From: Populus alba
Taxonomy: Eukaryota; Streptophyta; Magnoliopsida; Malpighiales; Salicaceae
Length of the DNA: 64,000 bases
Assembly: GCF_005239225.2 (NCBI RefSeq)
Contig: NC_133289.1
Span: forward strand, 13,314,889 to 13,378,888
Direction: 5' to 3'
Shown piece by piece: positions 12,661 through 24,584 of this stretch (its first letter is position 1; each line of letters starts with the position of its first letter). A program made the translations under genes and the position numbers. Below the pieces are notes generated by a model. The model was not told where the DNA came from. It made no database searches and saw only the letters and a program-made list of their open reading frames with translations.

Positions 12661-12879
12661 CTTAAGTTTTTTATCAGTGGCTGAAACCTACTTCTTTATG
12701 GAGGTAGGTTTGACATCTTTAAAAGTCACCAAGGGCTTCGATGGCGTACTACCCTCTCACCTATAATTCAATTTCCAACTCGAAGAAGACTCAAAATAAG
12801 CTCCATGTAAACACCAGAAAAAAGAGAGAGAGAAGTAAAGCTGAAATGACTCCACTATCGTTGTTGATTTCAAAAATCA
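12661..12879. other. gag-region remnant or filler of the gypsy element
   Basis: In minus orientation this lies upstream of the knuckle and protease, where gag would be. I could not recognise a gag domain in it. Confidence 0.35.
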
Positions 12880-13105
12880 GGAGTGACACAGTTCTGCTGT
12901 TGATATCTGAATTGTCAACGATATAATTTTTATTGACGATTTCTTAATCGATAGCGACGCAGTTATTGGTTGCTGATTTCTGAATTAGTAGCGACATAAT
13001 TATTTGCTGTTGATTTATGAATCAACAGTGGCGTAGTTCTTACTGATGATTTCTAAATTGGTAGCGACATAGTTTATGGCTGCCGATTTTTGAATCGATA
13101 GAAAC
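12880..13105. repeat. palindromic minisatellite, ~40-bp units
   Basis: Five to six imperfect units of 37-41 bp are visible. Each carries a small dyad of the type CTGTTGATTtatgAATCAACAG, followed by nGCGACnnAGTT. It lies in the gag/leader side of the decayed gypsy element. Its design matches the separate array at 13926-14610: short unit, central dyad and an AATC/GATT core. Confidence 0.7.
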
Positions 13106-13925
13106 ACTTAAAACCTAACAAAAAAATTAGTATTGGACCGGCCTATTCTAAAGGAGAATGGAAATAGAAACCATCCCAAAGATAACCCAAAAGGGGGATA
13201 AGGACAGCCTTAATCCAACATCCAAACACCCTTTTATATTTAAGAGGGGTATAAATGCAACATGGAGAGAGAGAGAAAGGGACACTTTTTCCAAAATGGG
13301 CTACATGCTCTTGCCTTTTTCCTCTTCCCAAAGTCTGCTAGCAGTAGCTGTATGTCCAATTGCATGCTTCTCTTCTCTTCCTCCTTCCCAGCGAAAACTG
13401 AACCAAAACCACCATAGAGTACCTCTGTAAACGTGTGAGAGAAAGAGAAAGTATCTTGAGTGGAGGCTGAACAACTGCTTAAAAAGAAGGGAAAAAAGGC
13501 TGGAATAAGTGGGAAGAAACTAACGGAAGAAAGAGAACCGAGAGAGAAAGAAGGAGAAAGAGAACTAGGAGAAAGAGAGAAGGAACTATACCAAACTGTC
13601 CAGATAAACTTAGATTTGAAAGGTATAGGTCATGTAGTCTCCTCCTCCTTGTTCTTGAAATCCAAAACTGAAAATGATGAAGAAATCCCTAAGAAAATTA
13701 ACCTAAAACCCCTAAGGTAGCTGTAAAGGAAACTGAAACTAACTCAAAGGATAAAGAAACAAAGATGAAATAAGGCAAATTTCCATAACATCTAACAAAG
13801 AAAAATGCATACAATGGAAATAACAAAACAAGGTAGAGGGCGGCCTCAACTAAGTGGTTGGCCAAAATACATGTGTGTGTGTGTTCTTCTGAGATTTGAT
13901 GAAAGATTATATGCTGGAATTGATG
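13106..13925. other. unassigned sequence between two minisatellites
   Basis: GA-rich text (GAGAGAGAAAG around 13265-13590) and short ORFs up to 90 codons are present, without recognisable domains. It is probably the leader or gag region of the gypsy remnant, or an unrelated insertion. Confidence 0.35.
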
Positions 13926-14610
13926 ATTTCAATGTGTGTTCTGCAACGAATTTGAAATTTACTATCGAAATTGGGTTGTTTGTAGCTTCACTGTCGAATT
14001 GTGTGTTCTATAGCGAATTTAGGATTCGCTTTTAAAGTTGTATTGTCTGCAGGAAATTTGTAATTTGCTGTCGAATTGTGTGTTCTGAAGTTGTATTGTT
14101 TGTAGCGAATTTATAATTCGCTGCTAAAATTAAGTTGTTTGGAGCGAATTAACATTCACTATCGAATTGTGTGTTCTGTAGTGAATTTAGGGTTCACTAC
14201 CAAAGTTATATTGTCTGTCGTGAATTTGAAATTTCATTATCAAAATTTAGTTGTTTACAGAGAATTAACATTCGCTGCTAAATTGCGTGTTCTGTAGTGA
14301 ATTTGGGATTCACTGTTAAAGTTATATTGTTTGCAGCGAATTACAAATTCGCTGCCAAAATTGAGTTGTTTACAATGAATTAACATTCATTATTGAATTG
14401 TGTGTTCTTTAGCGAACTTGGGATTCACTGCCGAAGTTGTATTGTCTACAGCGAGTCAGCATTCGTTGTCGAAAGTGTGTACTCTACAAGAAATCTATGA
14501 TTCGCTACTGAAATTGAGTTGTTTACAATGAATTAACATTCACTGTCAAAAGTGTGTTCACTACAGTGAATTAACATTTGCTACCAAAAGTGTGTTGTCT
14601 ACAACGAATC
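13926..14610. repeat. minisatellite with ~39-bp dyad monomers in a ~116-bp higher-order unit
   Basis: Repeated units read like GTGTGTTCTGTAGTGAATTT and GTTTACAGCGAATTAACATTCGC. Each monomer (36-41 bp) holds a dyad GCGAATnnnnATTCGC or a decayed form. Three monomers (GTGTGTTCT-, GTTATATTGTCT- and TTGAGTTGTTT-type) form a higher-order unit of about 116 bp, seen about five to six times. No coding potential is evident. Confidence 0.8.
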
Positions 14611-14635
14611 AATGTATTTGGTCAATTCTTTGAAG

Positions 14636-15424
14636 AGTTGAAATTTCAATAAATTCACAATAAAGATTGGTCATTTCTTTGAAGAGTTGAAATTTCAATC
14701 AAGAATCTAGATTGACAACCAAAGGTCGGTAAAAATCAGAATATTATTTGGCAAAAAAGTGTGCTGAAAATTATTCTCAAGAGTATTTATACTCCAAGCC
14801 AAAAACCCTAGTTCCTCTAATGGGTCACATATAAACCCAACTTAAATAATAATCAACCCAAGCTAAAACTAGCCCAAACTAATTAAAATAAATAAAATAA
14901 ACAAGTTTGAAACCCAAACAAGTGTTTCCTCACAAAATAAATAAAATTTAATAGCTCAACTAATTTAATAAGACAAGTTCGGTTATTTCTGCATTTTGTC
15001 TGGCAGCAGCAAAACCCAACTTCAAACAGATGGTTCTCTCTCGTCTTAAAAAATTAGAAGGCGTTCCATATACTATTGGAAAGGTATGAAAGTCTAGTTC
15101 CAGTCCAATTAGAATCATCTCAAAATTTGACTTGTAGTTCCAGTTATGATAAAAAAAAGATAGTGAAAGGTCAAACTGTACAAATCTAGTCTTCTTCTCC
15201 CAATCCTTGTGTAATGGTCTTGGTTCCACCAACAACCCCCTTTTGAAGATGAATAAGATTAATCATGGCTTGCTCCTTATTATTTAATATCCCCTTGAAG
15301 TCCACCTTAGCCCATGTATCTTGAAGAAGTCCATTGAAAACCTCTTTGAACCTCTTAGCTCTAAGCCTTGTTATTGGACCAATCAGAATCTTCAATGGAT
15401 ACTTTAGTGCTTGGATCGCATCAG
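14636..15424 (-). repeat. gypsy pol tail plus LTR, copy 2
   Basis: This is homologous to 8197-9010. The 15190-15424 part translates on the minus strand to the same post-integrase tail (LRAKRFKEVFNGLLQDTW, VDFKGILNN, GLGEED then stop). The 14636-15180 part is the LTR. A pol tail upstream of an LTR means this is the end of another copy, not the 5' LTR of a simple element. Confidence 0.8.
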
Positions 15425-15540
15425 ATATCACTATGAATTTTATGATGGGATTGCCCAGGGGAAACAATGCAATATGAATCATTATAGATCGCATGACAAA
15501 GTCTACACTTTGTTTTACCCATGAAAATGATAGACTCACT

Positions 15541-16229
15541 TGATAAATTGGCTACATTATATATGATATGGGCTTATTTTATTCAAATAAAGCTAATAAT
15601 GAATTAGAGAGTTCAAATTTTTATATTTTTAACAAAATTTGAATAAAGTTTTTCTATATAGGAACTATACCTAAAATTTTATCCTACTTTAAAAAACCTG
15701 CAAAAAATCACAATAACCAAACTCAATAAATTCTTACATTTAATAATTACAAGTAGCCTTAGGAATGTGTGTGTGTGTGTGTGTATAATTCAATAATGCA
15801 ATATTCAAGTAATTGAAATCCAAAAATATATAAACATAACCTATTTATCTATCTATGTCTACGCAGCCTACTAAATGATCCGAGCTCATCAGTAGCACAA
15901 CTAGATCTAGCTCATACACTTGTTTGAGTGGCCCCATCCTCTGCCACAATATCATCAAGAGTTAACCTCTCTCCAAAGGTATCAAGTCCAGTGCAACAAA
16001 CATTTAACCATTAGGACACAACAGTGTGAACTTCGATTTCTTCATTAGTATTACAAATATAAAATACGACCTCTTGACCTTCTCGTAATATGAAGTCAAC
16101 CTAATATTGATAAAACATTAATGTTTAATTAAAATATCAATACATAAAACCCAACATTTAACCTGTATTAATTACGAAAAAAATTTGATTACTTACAAAA
16201 TTTTGAATCAGTTGGGCATATTGCTTGTA
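15541..16229. other. intergenic, no feature recognised
   Basis: AT-rich with a (GT)n run near 15766-15784. No protein similarity was recognised in six frames. Confidence 0.5.
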
Positions 16230-18050
16230 CTGCATGTATCTAGGTTGAGGAACCTGCTCAAGATTTGAAGTAATGACCTGACATGTGATACTCATGTACC
16301 AAATTATATACTCCTCATTTGTAATCACACGATACATATATGTAAATATCTCATTATGCTACATGAGCTCCATGTCGACATAACCAGTCATAATCATCAT
16401 TTTTACCTCGATGGTTATGGCATGCAATGTATCACTCATGTTAATGTTGGCTTGAATGTGATTTCTATAATCGAAAATATTAGTGGGACCACTATGGTCC
16501 ATTTATCCATCTTGTTAGTACAAATAGCTGGAGTAACCACCAATCTTTCATCCGAATAAGGCATCCATACAACCTGTAGAATATAAGTTTTTTAAACATT
16601 AAACAACAATAATTTGATGAAGTGTAATGATTTTTATTAAATAAATGATTAAAAAAAAAATACATGGATAACAAGTTATCTATCTAGCTCACTTTGATAA
16701 AATGCTAACATATGTATTGGATTATACACCACCTAGAATTAAAAATATGTAAGTTTAATTGCATTTTTAAAAGTTACAATTACACAATATAAATACATAT
16801 ACTTACAAAACAACATCCCAATTCTTGTATCTGAGTGGGAGATGAAGTGTAACTCCTATAGTCTGGACAATCATAGACGACAATCTGGGTATCTGGGGTC
16901 AACCCATATAAAGATATTCTTACGACCATAACTGTTAGTAAATAAAAACATTTTGTCTATTTAAAGTCTAAATAGTTATTTTAAATTTCTCGTTTCATAT
17001 TTGTAAAAGTAGCAAACAATCTCCAACCTGTTTGAACCCCTTTATGTATGCAAGTCATAGATTTCTATACAAGTATGCCAAAACAACAAATCCTCAGCTA
17101 TATGTGGGGATGGTGTCAAAATCACCCAGGATGATATAAATTAAAGGCACATATCTCCCTATTAGATCTATAAATAATATACTGCCAAATGAATAGAGTA
17201 TATATGATCCGATATACCTACATAACATATTAAAATTATCATAATAATTCACACAAACTTAACAAATAATCAACATGTTAGATTTATAATTTATTTTATA
17301 CATTCACAAGACCTCCTCGTTAGCATTAGCTAGTAGTGTTGTAAATGCCTCTTTAATTCACCTAAGACGTATGCTTTCCTTTTTCAATTAAAAAAAAAGG
17401 GTGTCAATCCAAATAATTGCTCGTATAATACAATCCTATTACAAACACCAAATGATGTGACTGTTTGTCCATTAATGGATAGTCTAAGTAAAATTATCAC
17501 GTCCTATAGTGTTGCTGTCATTTCTCTATGCCTAAGATAGAACATATGTGTCTCACGTCTCAATTGCTCAATTAGTGCATGGATCAAGTCATGGTCAAGG
17601 TTGTTGTAGTCTAGACAACTAACATAAAAAAACCTGCCTAAAACACATATGGCTAAACCTGCTCATCTAGTCTCATTCGTCTATTTGTACGAAAATAAAT
17701 AGTTGTCTTATCAACAATTTAAATTATAAGTACAAGCATATATAATATCTTTAATGATAAGTAAATTAAACATAAATTAAAAAAATATTAAAAAAATTTA
17801 TTTCATTACTAGTGAATACATCCTCTGATCGATGGTCGATCTTATAGCTGTAGGACAAAAATGTCAATAGGTCTGGTAAGCATGCACTGTGACCGATGCT
17901 CTTCATGATTATACCAATGCTCTCCCTACTTATAGTTCTAATTTCTCTACTCAAACTCATATCCTCCCTGATCATCGTCCAAATATAGACGTTTAATATA
18001 TGTAGACGATCTGCCACCTCGAGTGCGCGACTTCTTATATAATAATACAT
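16230..18050 (-). pseudogene. decayed plant mobile domain (PMD, aminotransferase-like) gene
   Basis: Minus-strand fragments match the plant mobile domain pattern found in MAIN-like and PP7-long-form-type proteins and in some Mutator-like transposons. In order: an N-terminal segment around 17640-17460 (ALIEQLRRETHMFYLRHREM, then LRLSINGQTVTS); a middle segment around 17220-17040 (YILYSFGSILFIDLIGRYVP, then a Gly/Ala-Leu-Tyr-Arg segment); and a late segment around 16560-16460 (MPYSDERLVV, MDKWTIVVPLIFSIIE). Stops and frameshifts separate the pieces. A 94-codon ORF at 17766-18050 may be an upstream part. The family function in silencing and meristem maintenance cannot apply to this broken copy. 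It was probably carried here by a transposon, but no termini were identified. Confidence 0.65.
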
Positions 18051-19950
18051 GTGATTGATGTGAAACTAGATAAGTTTAACATGCATAAAAATATAATAAT
18101 ATACCATAACATGATAAATAAATAATATATATTTTATATACAATTGTATTGTCATATATACTTTGTTGATTATGACATGTTTTTCTATTATGGCATGTCA
18201 TTGTATATACCACACCTATAATGTTTATGATCTTTTCTTGCATTCATCTTGTTATGTAAATGAGTTGATATTTGTCAACAACGCCTGAATTTTCATCTAT
18301 ATAAGTTTGTTTTAACTCGAGGTTTAACTCAGGCCGCACGTAGCTCCGCTTGATAAATTGGGCTTGAGTCTGGTCAATTGTTTGATTAATCAGGCTGGAT
18401 CAGTTTCTTTTTATCAAGTGCAATTTATCTTCAAGCATGTGTGCAGGTTTCCTTCTGTTAAGTGCAAAAGATGATCACAATCAGATATTGAAAAGTGAAA
18501 AAAGAAAACGAATATTACAAGAGGAAAAAGATGATGGTGCGGTGCTCAGATTTGGAGATAACAAGAACGGAAATTAATTTCTTTGATAAATTGTGGACAC
18601 CATCATAAGTTGAGTTTTTAAATTATGTGGTAGATAAAGGGAGAAAAAAAGATTGTACAGAGGAGAATCATATGTAGGAAGATGCGTTTGAATTTCTTAG
18701 CTGATAATTTCTAGTGTTTGTTTCATTCCTTTTCCCTCACACAAGTGTGCATATGTGTATACATATCAACTTGGTGACCCGAAGCCTAGTACTCCAGGTT
18801 GAGTTTCCTTTTGAATCATTTTAAAAGCTGGCTCGCTAAAACTTGAGTGACCCAACAAGTCAATTGTTTTGAAAGTTTACCTAACTAGATTGATATCTGG
18901 TCGATTGGTCGAGTCAACCTGAAAATATGTTAACACAAACCTAAAACTAAACTCCAAACCTAGATCTAAAACTGAGACTTAACTCTAACCCTAACCCTCA
19001 ATCATAATCCTAAACCTATCTAGATCCTAAACATATATAGTAACAGCAAGCATCTGTATGAATTGGTTTATTCTAACAAAATCATCCCGTGATTGTGCAT
19101 GTTTTAATATGTTCTATTATTCAAGTCTTATTATCACTGTTGCAATGTTCATTTAGTGATAGAAAGAAAGCAGCCAACCTGTAGAACGATAATTGGTTTG
19201 ATGATCTCTCTTACTTCCATTGCTTCACTCAACCTGTTACCTTCATTCTTCTGGATTTGCCCGTTTAAAATTCTAAACAACCATGTGTTTAAAACTACTA
19301 GGCTATTCAAAATTGATACCATGTGCGTGTGTGTGTGTGTGTTATTGACTTTCTTGTCTTCTCTTTTACACTGCAGGCTTGCTTGAATTTGGTGGTTCAA
19401 CGGTCCTCTGAGCATAACTCTTACTCTTGATCCCTAAATAGACCAGTCAATAGGCTTCTTAATTACTTTTTTTTTTAAAAAAAATGGAATAAACTTTCAC
19501 ATCCAAAAGCTAAGTACCAACACATTAAAATTCTTATCAAACACTTATGTGCTTTTAATTGTTTTGCTTCAAAAGAAAGCATGTAAAAACTAAAACGATT
19601 GGAAACTGGTCAACAATACCAGAAAATTGTTCATCCGGATCTTATGGAACTCATTTATAAGCAAGCTTGTTTTTCTTGATACGCCCAGGGATTCATTAAA
19701 AATATAGGAGCACCAACATATCCTTACAGAAGAATCCGGATAATTTGAAAGCAATTTGTGGATACAAATAGTTCCTGTACTTTCTATAAGCTGACCGCTT
19801 GGACAGCAACCAATCATCTAGCATGTCTATCTGAAAAATCCCAAGAGTGCAACTTAACATGTTGACAAGAAAATGTTGTTTGATGTGTTGATAAAAGTGA
19901 AGAGCATGCGGCATTCTTCTACATCAAAGGAGAGATGACATAGGTACCTG
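18051..19950. other. intergenic, no gene recognised
   Basis: A short telomere-like run (CTAACCCTAACCCT) occurs near 18985-18998, and a (GT)n tract at 19325-19341. ORFs are shorter than 90 codons and unconvincing. This stretch lies downstream of the gene ending at 19951 and may include its 3' untranslated region. Confidence 0.5.
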
Positions 19951-22900
19951 CTACCTGGTTTTCTGTCTGGTAAGGAGAACAAGCGTAGCAAACCCAACCA
20001 TGATTACACCTCTCATCACCTGAGTAAAAACGACATTTACAACTGAGCTCTCCAGCTCTTTTTTCCCATTCTAGTGAGGAGAAGATAGCAAGGAGAGTAC
20101 ATTATTCTAATGACTACATTCTATCTGTCTCTGTTGACAGTTCATATGGATTTAATGCAAAATCAATAACACTCCTTCATCATAGAAAAATTTAATGTTT
20201 CCATACTTTTGGATCTTTTGATGCTGAGGCAGCACATCCTCAACAGGATATCTAAGATAGTTATTGACAAATGAAGTTGTTTGACACTGTTTCTATGGAG
20301 ATATTCAAGAAGGTAATTATTAAATTTAAAAACTGTGGGTTCTGGTGACTTGAATGGTTTTTTTGTCTCAAAAAGAGTTGTTCTCGGGAACATTGTTAAA
20401 AGATCTGCTTCCTTCCAGTTTCTTCATTGTGTTTCTCATTAGACACTCATGGTAGGAGACGTGGATCAGATGAATACACAAAATGATTGTTGGTCTGTTC
20501 AAAAAGTAATATAGTAATTGGTGTAGAATAGATTTTTGTCCATTAATTAATCCTTCTAAAGATAGCTCCAAGTAATTATATATATATATATATATATATA
20601 TAAAAAGCATGGTTTGGAGAAAAGGAAAAGGAAGAAACCTGCCCAACTGGTCCTCCAGAAGTTTCAGCATCAATTGAACCCCGAAGTTTTGACAATTTCT
20701 GTCTTTGAGAGGTCTTCTCGCGTTCTTTGGACATGACACCAGTGCCACCATGGACACTAAGCTGGATATAATAGGCAAAGAAATCATTAGATTATTGAAT
20801 TGAATTTCTGAAAAATCACAAGGAAAGTCATTCAGCCATAAATGGTCAGACAACCACGAATATGTGCATCATTCCAACTCAGCTGAATTGGGTTGGTTTC
20901 GTTTGGAATTTGCTAACTTCATATTTAACAAACAAACTCATTACTCATTCTATATGGAAGGAATAAGTAATGAAGTTAGCACTCACCTTCAGTGATGCAT
21001 AGCATGTACATGCTACTGAATCTGCAAGAGTTACTATATATATTATTGAGATTGGTGTATATCACCCCTGTAAGGTGTTCAAGTCAAACCAGGTAGCGAT
21101 ATCATAATGCGACATTCAATGGTTGTGTCAGTACCAATTCTATTGCTCATAACCTCATACCATGGCTCGAGTTATGAGCAAGCATACTTCAACAGATGTT
21201 TTACAAAGAAAATGAGACTGTTGCTGAATAATGTTCAGCCATTGTAAAAGTTATCCATTGAAGAAAATAAATACCTCTTCCGTGTTTTCTGCTACAGAAG
21301 AACTCATCTTTCCTGGTTGCACTTCCGTGTCATCCCAGAAACTTCCCATTAGATTCAATAGTTGGGTTCCTGCAGTTGTGATACACAACCGCCGTCTTTC
21401 AAAAGGGAATATCCAAGCACCATGGCATTCTGAAGAATGATGCGCATCTCCTGAACCTTCTTGAATGCTGATTCTTTCCAAATCTTTTGAGTGAGTTTCT
21501 TTTCCACTTTTAGTTATGAGCAAATTGCCACCTGAATGTTTTTTCCCGGCTAACAACTTACAATATGGTTGTTTACCCAAATACTCATTAATCATTCTTC
21601 CTGAAATAGAAGCTTTGTCACCTACCAAAGATCTCAACAAAACATCAGATGTTTTCTCTTTCCCTATGTCAGTTTTATCCATAAGTTGGAGTTTATTCTT
21701 CAAAACTACATTTGATCCTTTATTTCGAAAACTTGCATCACTTAACTCTTCCTCCGACTTCCCTGTATCCTGAGATGAAGTAGCCACAGTAGGTGCACGA
21801 ACAAAACCAACATGCTCTTCTCCTTCTCTGATATTATTTGAGGCTCCTTGAATATCTTCTATAAGATAAGGACTTCTATCCCTTCCTGTAAGTGATTGTT
21901 CTGGTATATTCTTTTCTGTTCTAACTTCATCTGACCAAAAACATTTTGGAGGAAATTCCATTTCCAACCTGCTCAATGCAGATTTTATTGGTAGCGGTGT
22001 TTCTTTTGGTTTCACATCCTGCATCATCACAAGTTTTGTTGAGTAACATTTTAGAAAAGTAAGAATTTGCTGGTTCTAACACGCAGAATTTTAGAACAAT
22101 AAACCAAACACACCTGATTTAGACTACTTTCAAATGCAGTTATCATGTTCCTTACATTGCTAGGAGTTTTGTTCACTGGGTTCTGCTTCCCCGGGACACT
22201 ATCCCCATGTCCTTTAAGTTTCACAGGAATCTTATCACTTGCAGTCACTTCTGGTTCTGAGCTTCCAAAATACAGAGCTTCTTTTGAGCGAATGGTTTTA
22301 AGGGGAACATCAATGGGCGGAGGCTCCGTTCCTCTCTTCTTTCCTAAGCTCTTGTGGCTTTCTTCATTTAGATTGGCTCCAAATCCTTGTGAAACAGGAG
22401 CAATGGATGGAGAGCCTTCATGTTTATCTGGATCATTCTAAAACAGGTCAAATGTTGTGAGAAGATCTTGAGGTAATTATCAAATGCTTTGTTTTTCAAT
22501 GGAAGAAACAACATTCACAAGCAATGTTCAGGGATCCTTAACTGGACTTGTTTGCTTCAGAACACAATTTGTTCCTTCTCTGTTGTCCAGACAAGATTTT
22601 CCACTTTTAGAAAAAGTGGGAGGAGTCTCTATCAGACTAACTTGAGTCGCCATAACTTCACTTTGAAAAACTCCTTTTCTAGAATCTTGAGAAGGTGGAG
22701 CAGTCAGAAATCAAGAAAAAAGCCTTTCAGATAGGGGAGTTTGATTTTACTATTTGTTCTTTTAGCTTTCATATTTCTGTTTAAACATTTTCTAATTTAT
22801 TTCATTTAAGCAATATCAAACCTGAGACCTCATGTTTGGGCCATGAAGATGATGCAACCCTACTATCAACAGCAGTAGCATATTCTGGACATCTAGGTTC

Positions 22901-24079
22901 ACTGCTGAGAAGCTCATCATGTTTCTTTTTCAATGCCAACTCTCTCTGCAAACAAGATTTAAACATATGACAAGAAGACAGAAGAGATACTTTATGTTTC
23001 TTCTAACTCCCAAGAATGAAAACAAAAGGCTTGAAAGCAATAAGGCTATCTAACTACTCCAATAAAGTACATTTTGCGCAAAAAGATTTCGATGACAAGC
23101 TCCACTAACACATCAACTAAAACCAGAATCAACACAACCATCTATTTGGAAATACAAAACTAATTGTCTCAAGGGGCTAATGAAGAAAATTCCTAAGGAT
23201 TGCTCTAGTTTGTGGGTACAGAAACACTGGAATTGCTGGTTTGTCGTGCCATCGGTAGATAAGTTAGTGATCACTTAATAACAATAACTATCCAATTGGA
23301 CTAGAAGGGCACAAGAGAGTTAAGATATTAAAGGAAGAGAACAGAGTAACTGCACCATGAGACGGATACGATGGCGGTCTGCTTCACTGAGGACAAACTG
23401 CAACTTCATGCGCACATGCCCACCTCCTTCCAAGGAAAATGTGTCATCCCAAATACCCTTCTCTATTACTAACCTTGTCTCCACACCTGCAACCAATCAT
23501 AACCATCCCGTTGCTGATGAACAGATGAATAGAATTTAGTGCAAGTGATCAATTAAAGCAAATGGGAAACGATTGTGCTAAAACCTGTATGTGATATTTC
23601 ATTTCCCTTGGCATCCTGCAGTGTAACAATCAAATTTTCGCGGAGTGTTGATAATGGACTGCTCCAACACACAACGTGTATGAGTAAAACTTGAACGTTT
23701 CATACATCAAAAAAAAAAAAAAAACTGCGAAGTAAGAGAGGAAACGATATTACAAAATGAAATCTCCCTTGTCTCGTGTTTCATACTCTCTTTTGCCCAT
23801 GGAAACTACAGAATGATTATGAAATACAAGCCCTGTAAGATTTTTAATGTTCCGAGAAAAACAAGGAAAGAAAAAAAAAAAAAAACAAATAATTGGTCAT
23901 CGTGTACCCTTTATGGACATTTGCGAAGGTGGTGATGATGACTGAAGACCCATGAAATCAAGAACTGGGAAGAAATAAAAGTGGAACATATTTAGCTGTA
24001 ACAAAGGAACTGCCAGGTTTGAAATTCAGTTAAGAAACTACAGTTCTGTAGTACCTGAGACTTCGATGGCTCCTGGCAT
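19951..24079 (-). CDS. plant-specific protein with C2-like N-terminus and hydrophobic C-terminal tail (11 exons)
   Basis: I assembled this from eleven exons, all with GT-AG borders and consistent phase: 24079-24055, 23964-23908, 23805-23754, 23658-23585, 23486-23356, 22945-22822, 22685-22543, 22437-22114, 22018-21275, 20761-20639 and 20019-19951. The sum is 1866 nt, 621 residues plus TAG. It starts MPGAIEVSVLDFMGLQ. Residues 1-113 resemble a C2-like beta domain (GKREYETRDKGDF, LRENLIVTLQDAKGNEISHT, EKGIWDDTFSLEGGGHVRMK, FVLSEADRHRIRLM). A basic helix follows (RELALKKKHDELLSS). Residues 155-558 are low-complexity, polar and probably disordered. The last exon (VMRGVIMVGFATLVLLTRQK) is a short hydrophobic segment with basic ends, suggesting a membrane tail anchor. 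I recognise a conserved plant family of unknown function but no biochemical role. The gap between the last two exons could hide an alternative exon. Confidence 0.85.
20579..20602. repeat. (TA)n microsatellite in last intron
   Basis: About 12 TA units lie in the intron between the final two exons of the 11-exon gene. Confidence 0.9.
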
Positions 24080-24584
24080 TGAAGGTCAAAAACTTGATTT
24101 TTCAAGTTGGCTCAAGTAGCGAAGAGTGAAGAGATCAACCAGTGACGCAGAAGTAGAAGAGCTATGATCTCATATTGAAAATCTAAAACGATTGCTCCAG
24201 GTAAGAGTGGTGTTTGGGAGCATGTGCATGAGTTGGGATTGGATAGAAAAGAGTGGATGTGGTTGGACTACAAGCAATTTAAATGGTGGGGTCTCCACAA
24301 GCCTTGCAAATATTTCTAACCTCTACTTGGTGCAAAGCCAAATCTCTAATTTTGTCTTTTGCCACCATCTCAAAATGAACAAAATTATTAGCCACAAGTA
24401 ATACAAATAATGTCCTAGTTTTGGTGTTTACATTTGCAATATCTATCTGATTAGCCGAGACATTGAAGAAGAATGTAAGAGGAATGCATATCCAATTGCA
24501 GAATCTCTAACTCATAACTCATGAGCAACCCAAAAAGCTAAACTCGTATCTTTTTTACAACAAACACCAATGTTAAAGTATCAA
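24080..24584. other. short intergenic spacer and promoter region of the 11-exon gene
   Basis: Only about 500 bp separate the start codon of the 11-exon gene from the stop codon of the next minus-strand gene. It must hold the promoter and leader of the former and the 3' end of the latter. No specific motif was identified. Confidence 0.45.

Noticed and set aside
18985..18998. Telomere-like CTAACCCTAACCCT
   Set aside because: Only about two units, more likely a telo-box-like chance match or degenerate text than an interstitial telomere.
23659..23700. Open frame extending the C2-like exon upstream (VLLIHVVCW)
   Set aside because: Splice phase from the preceding exon (ending at 23754) requires the acceptor GGAGCAG and a start at 23658. 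The extension would break the frame.
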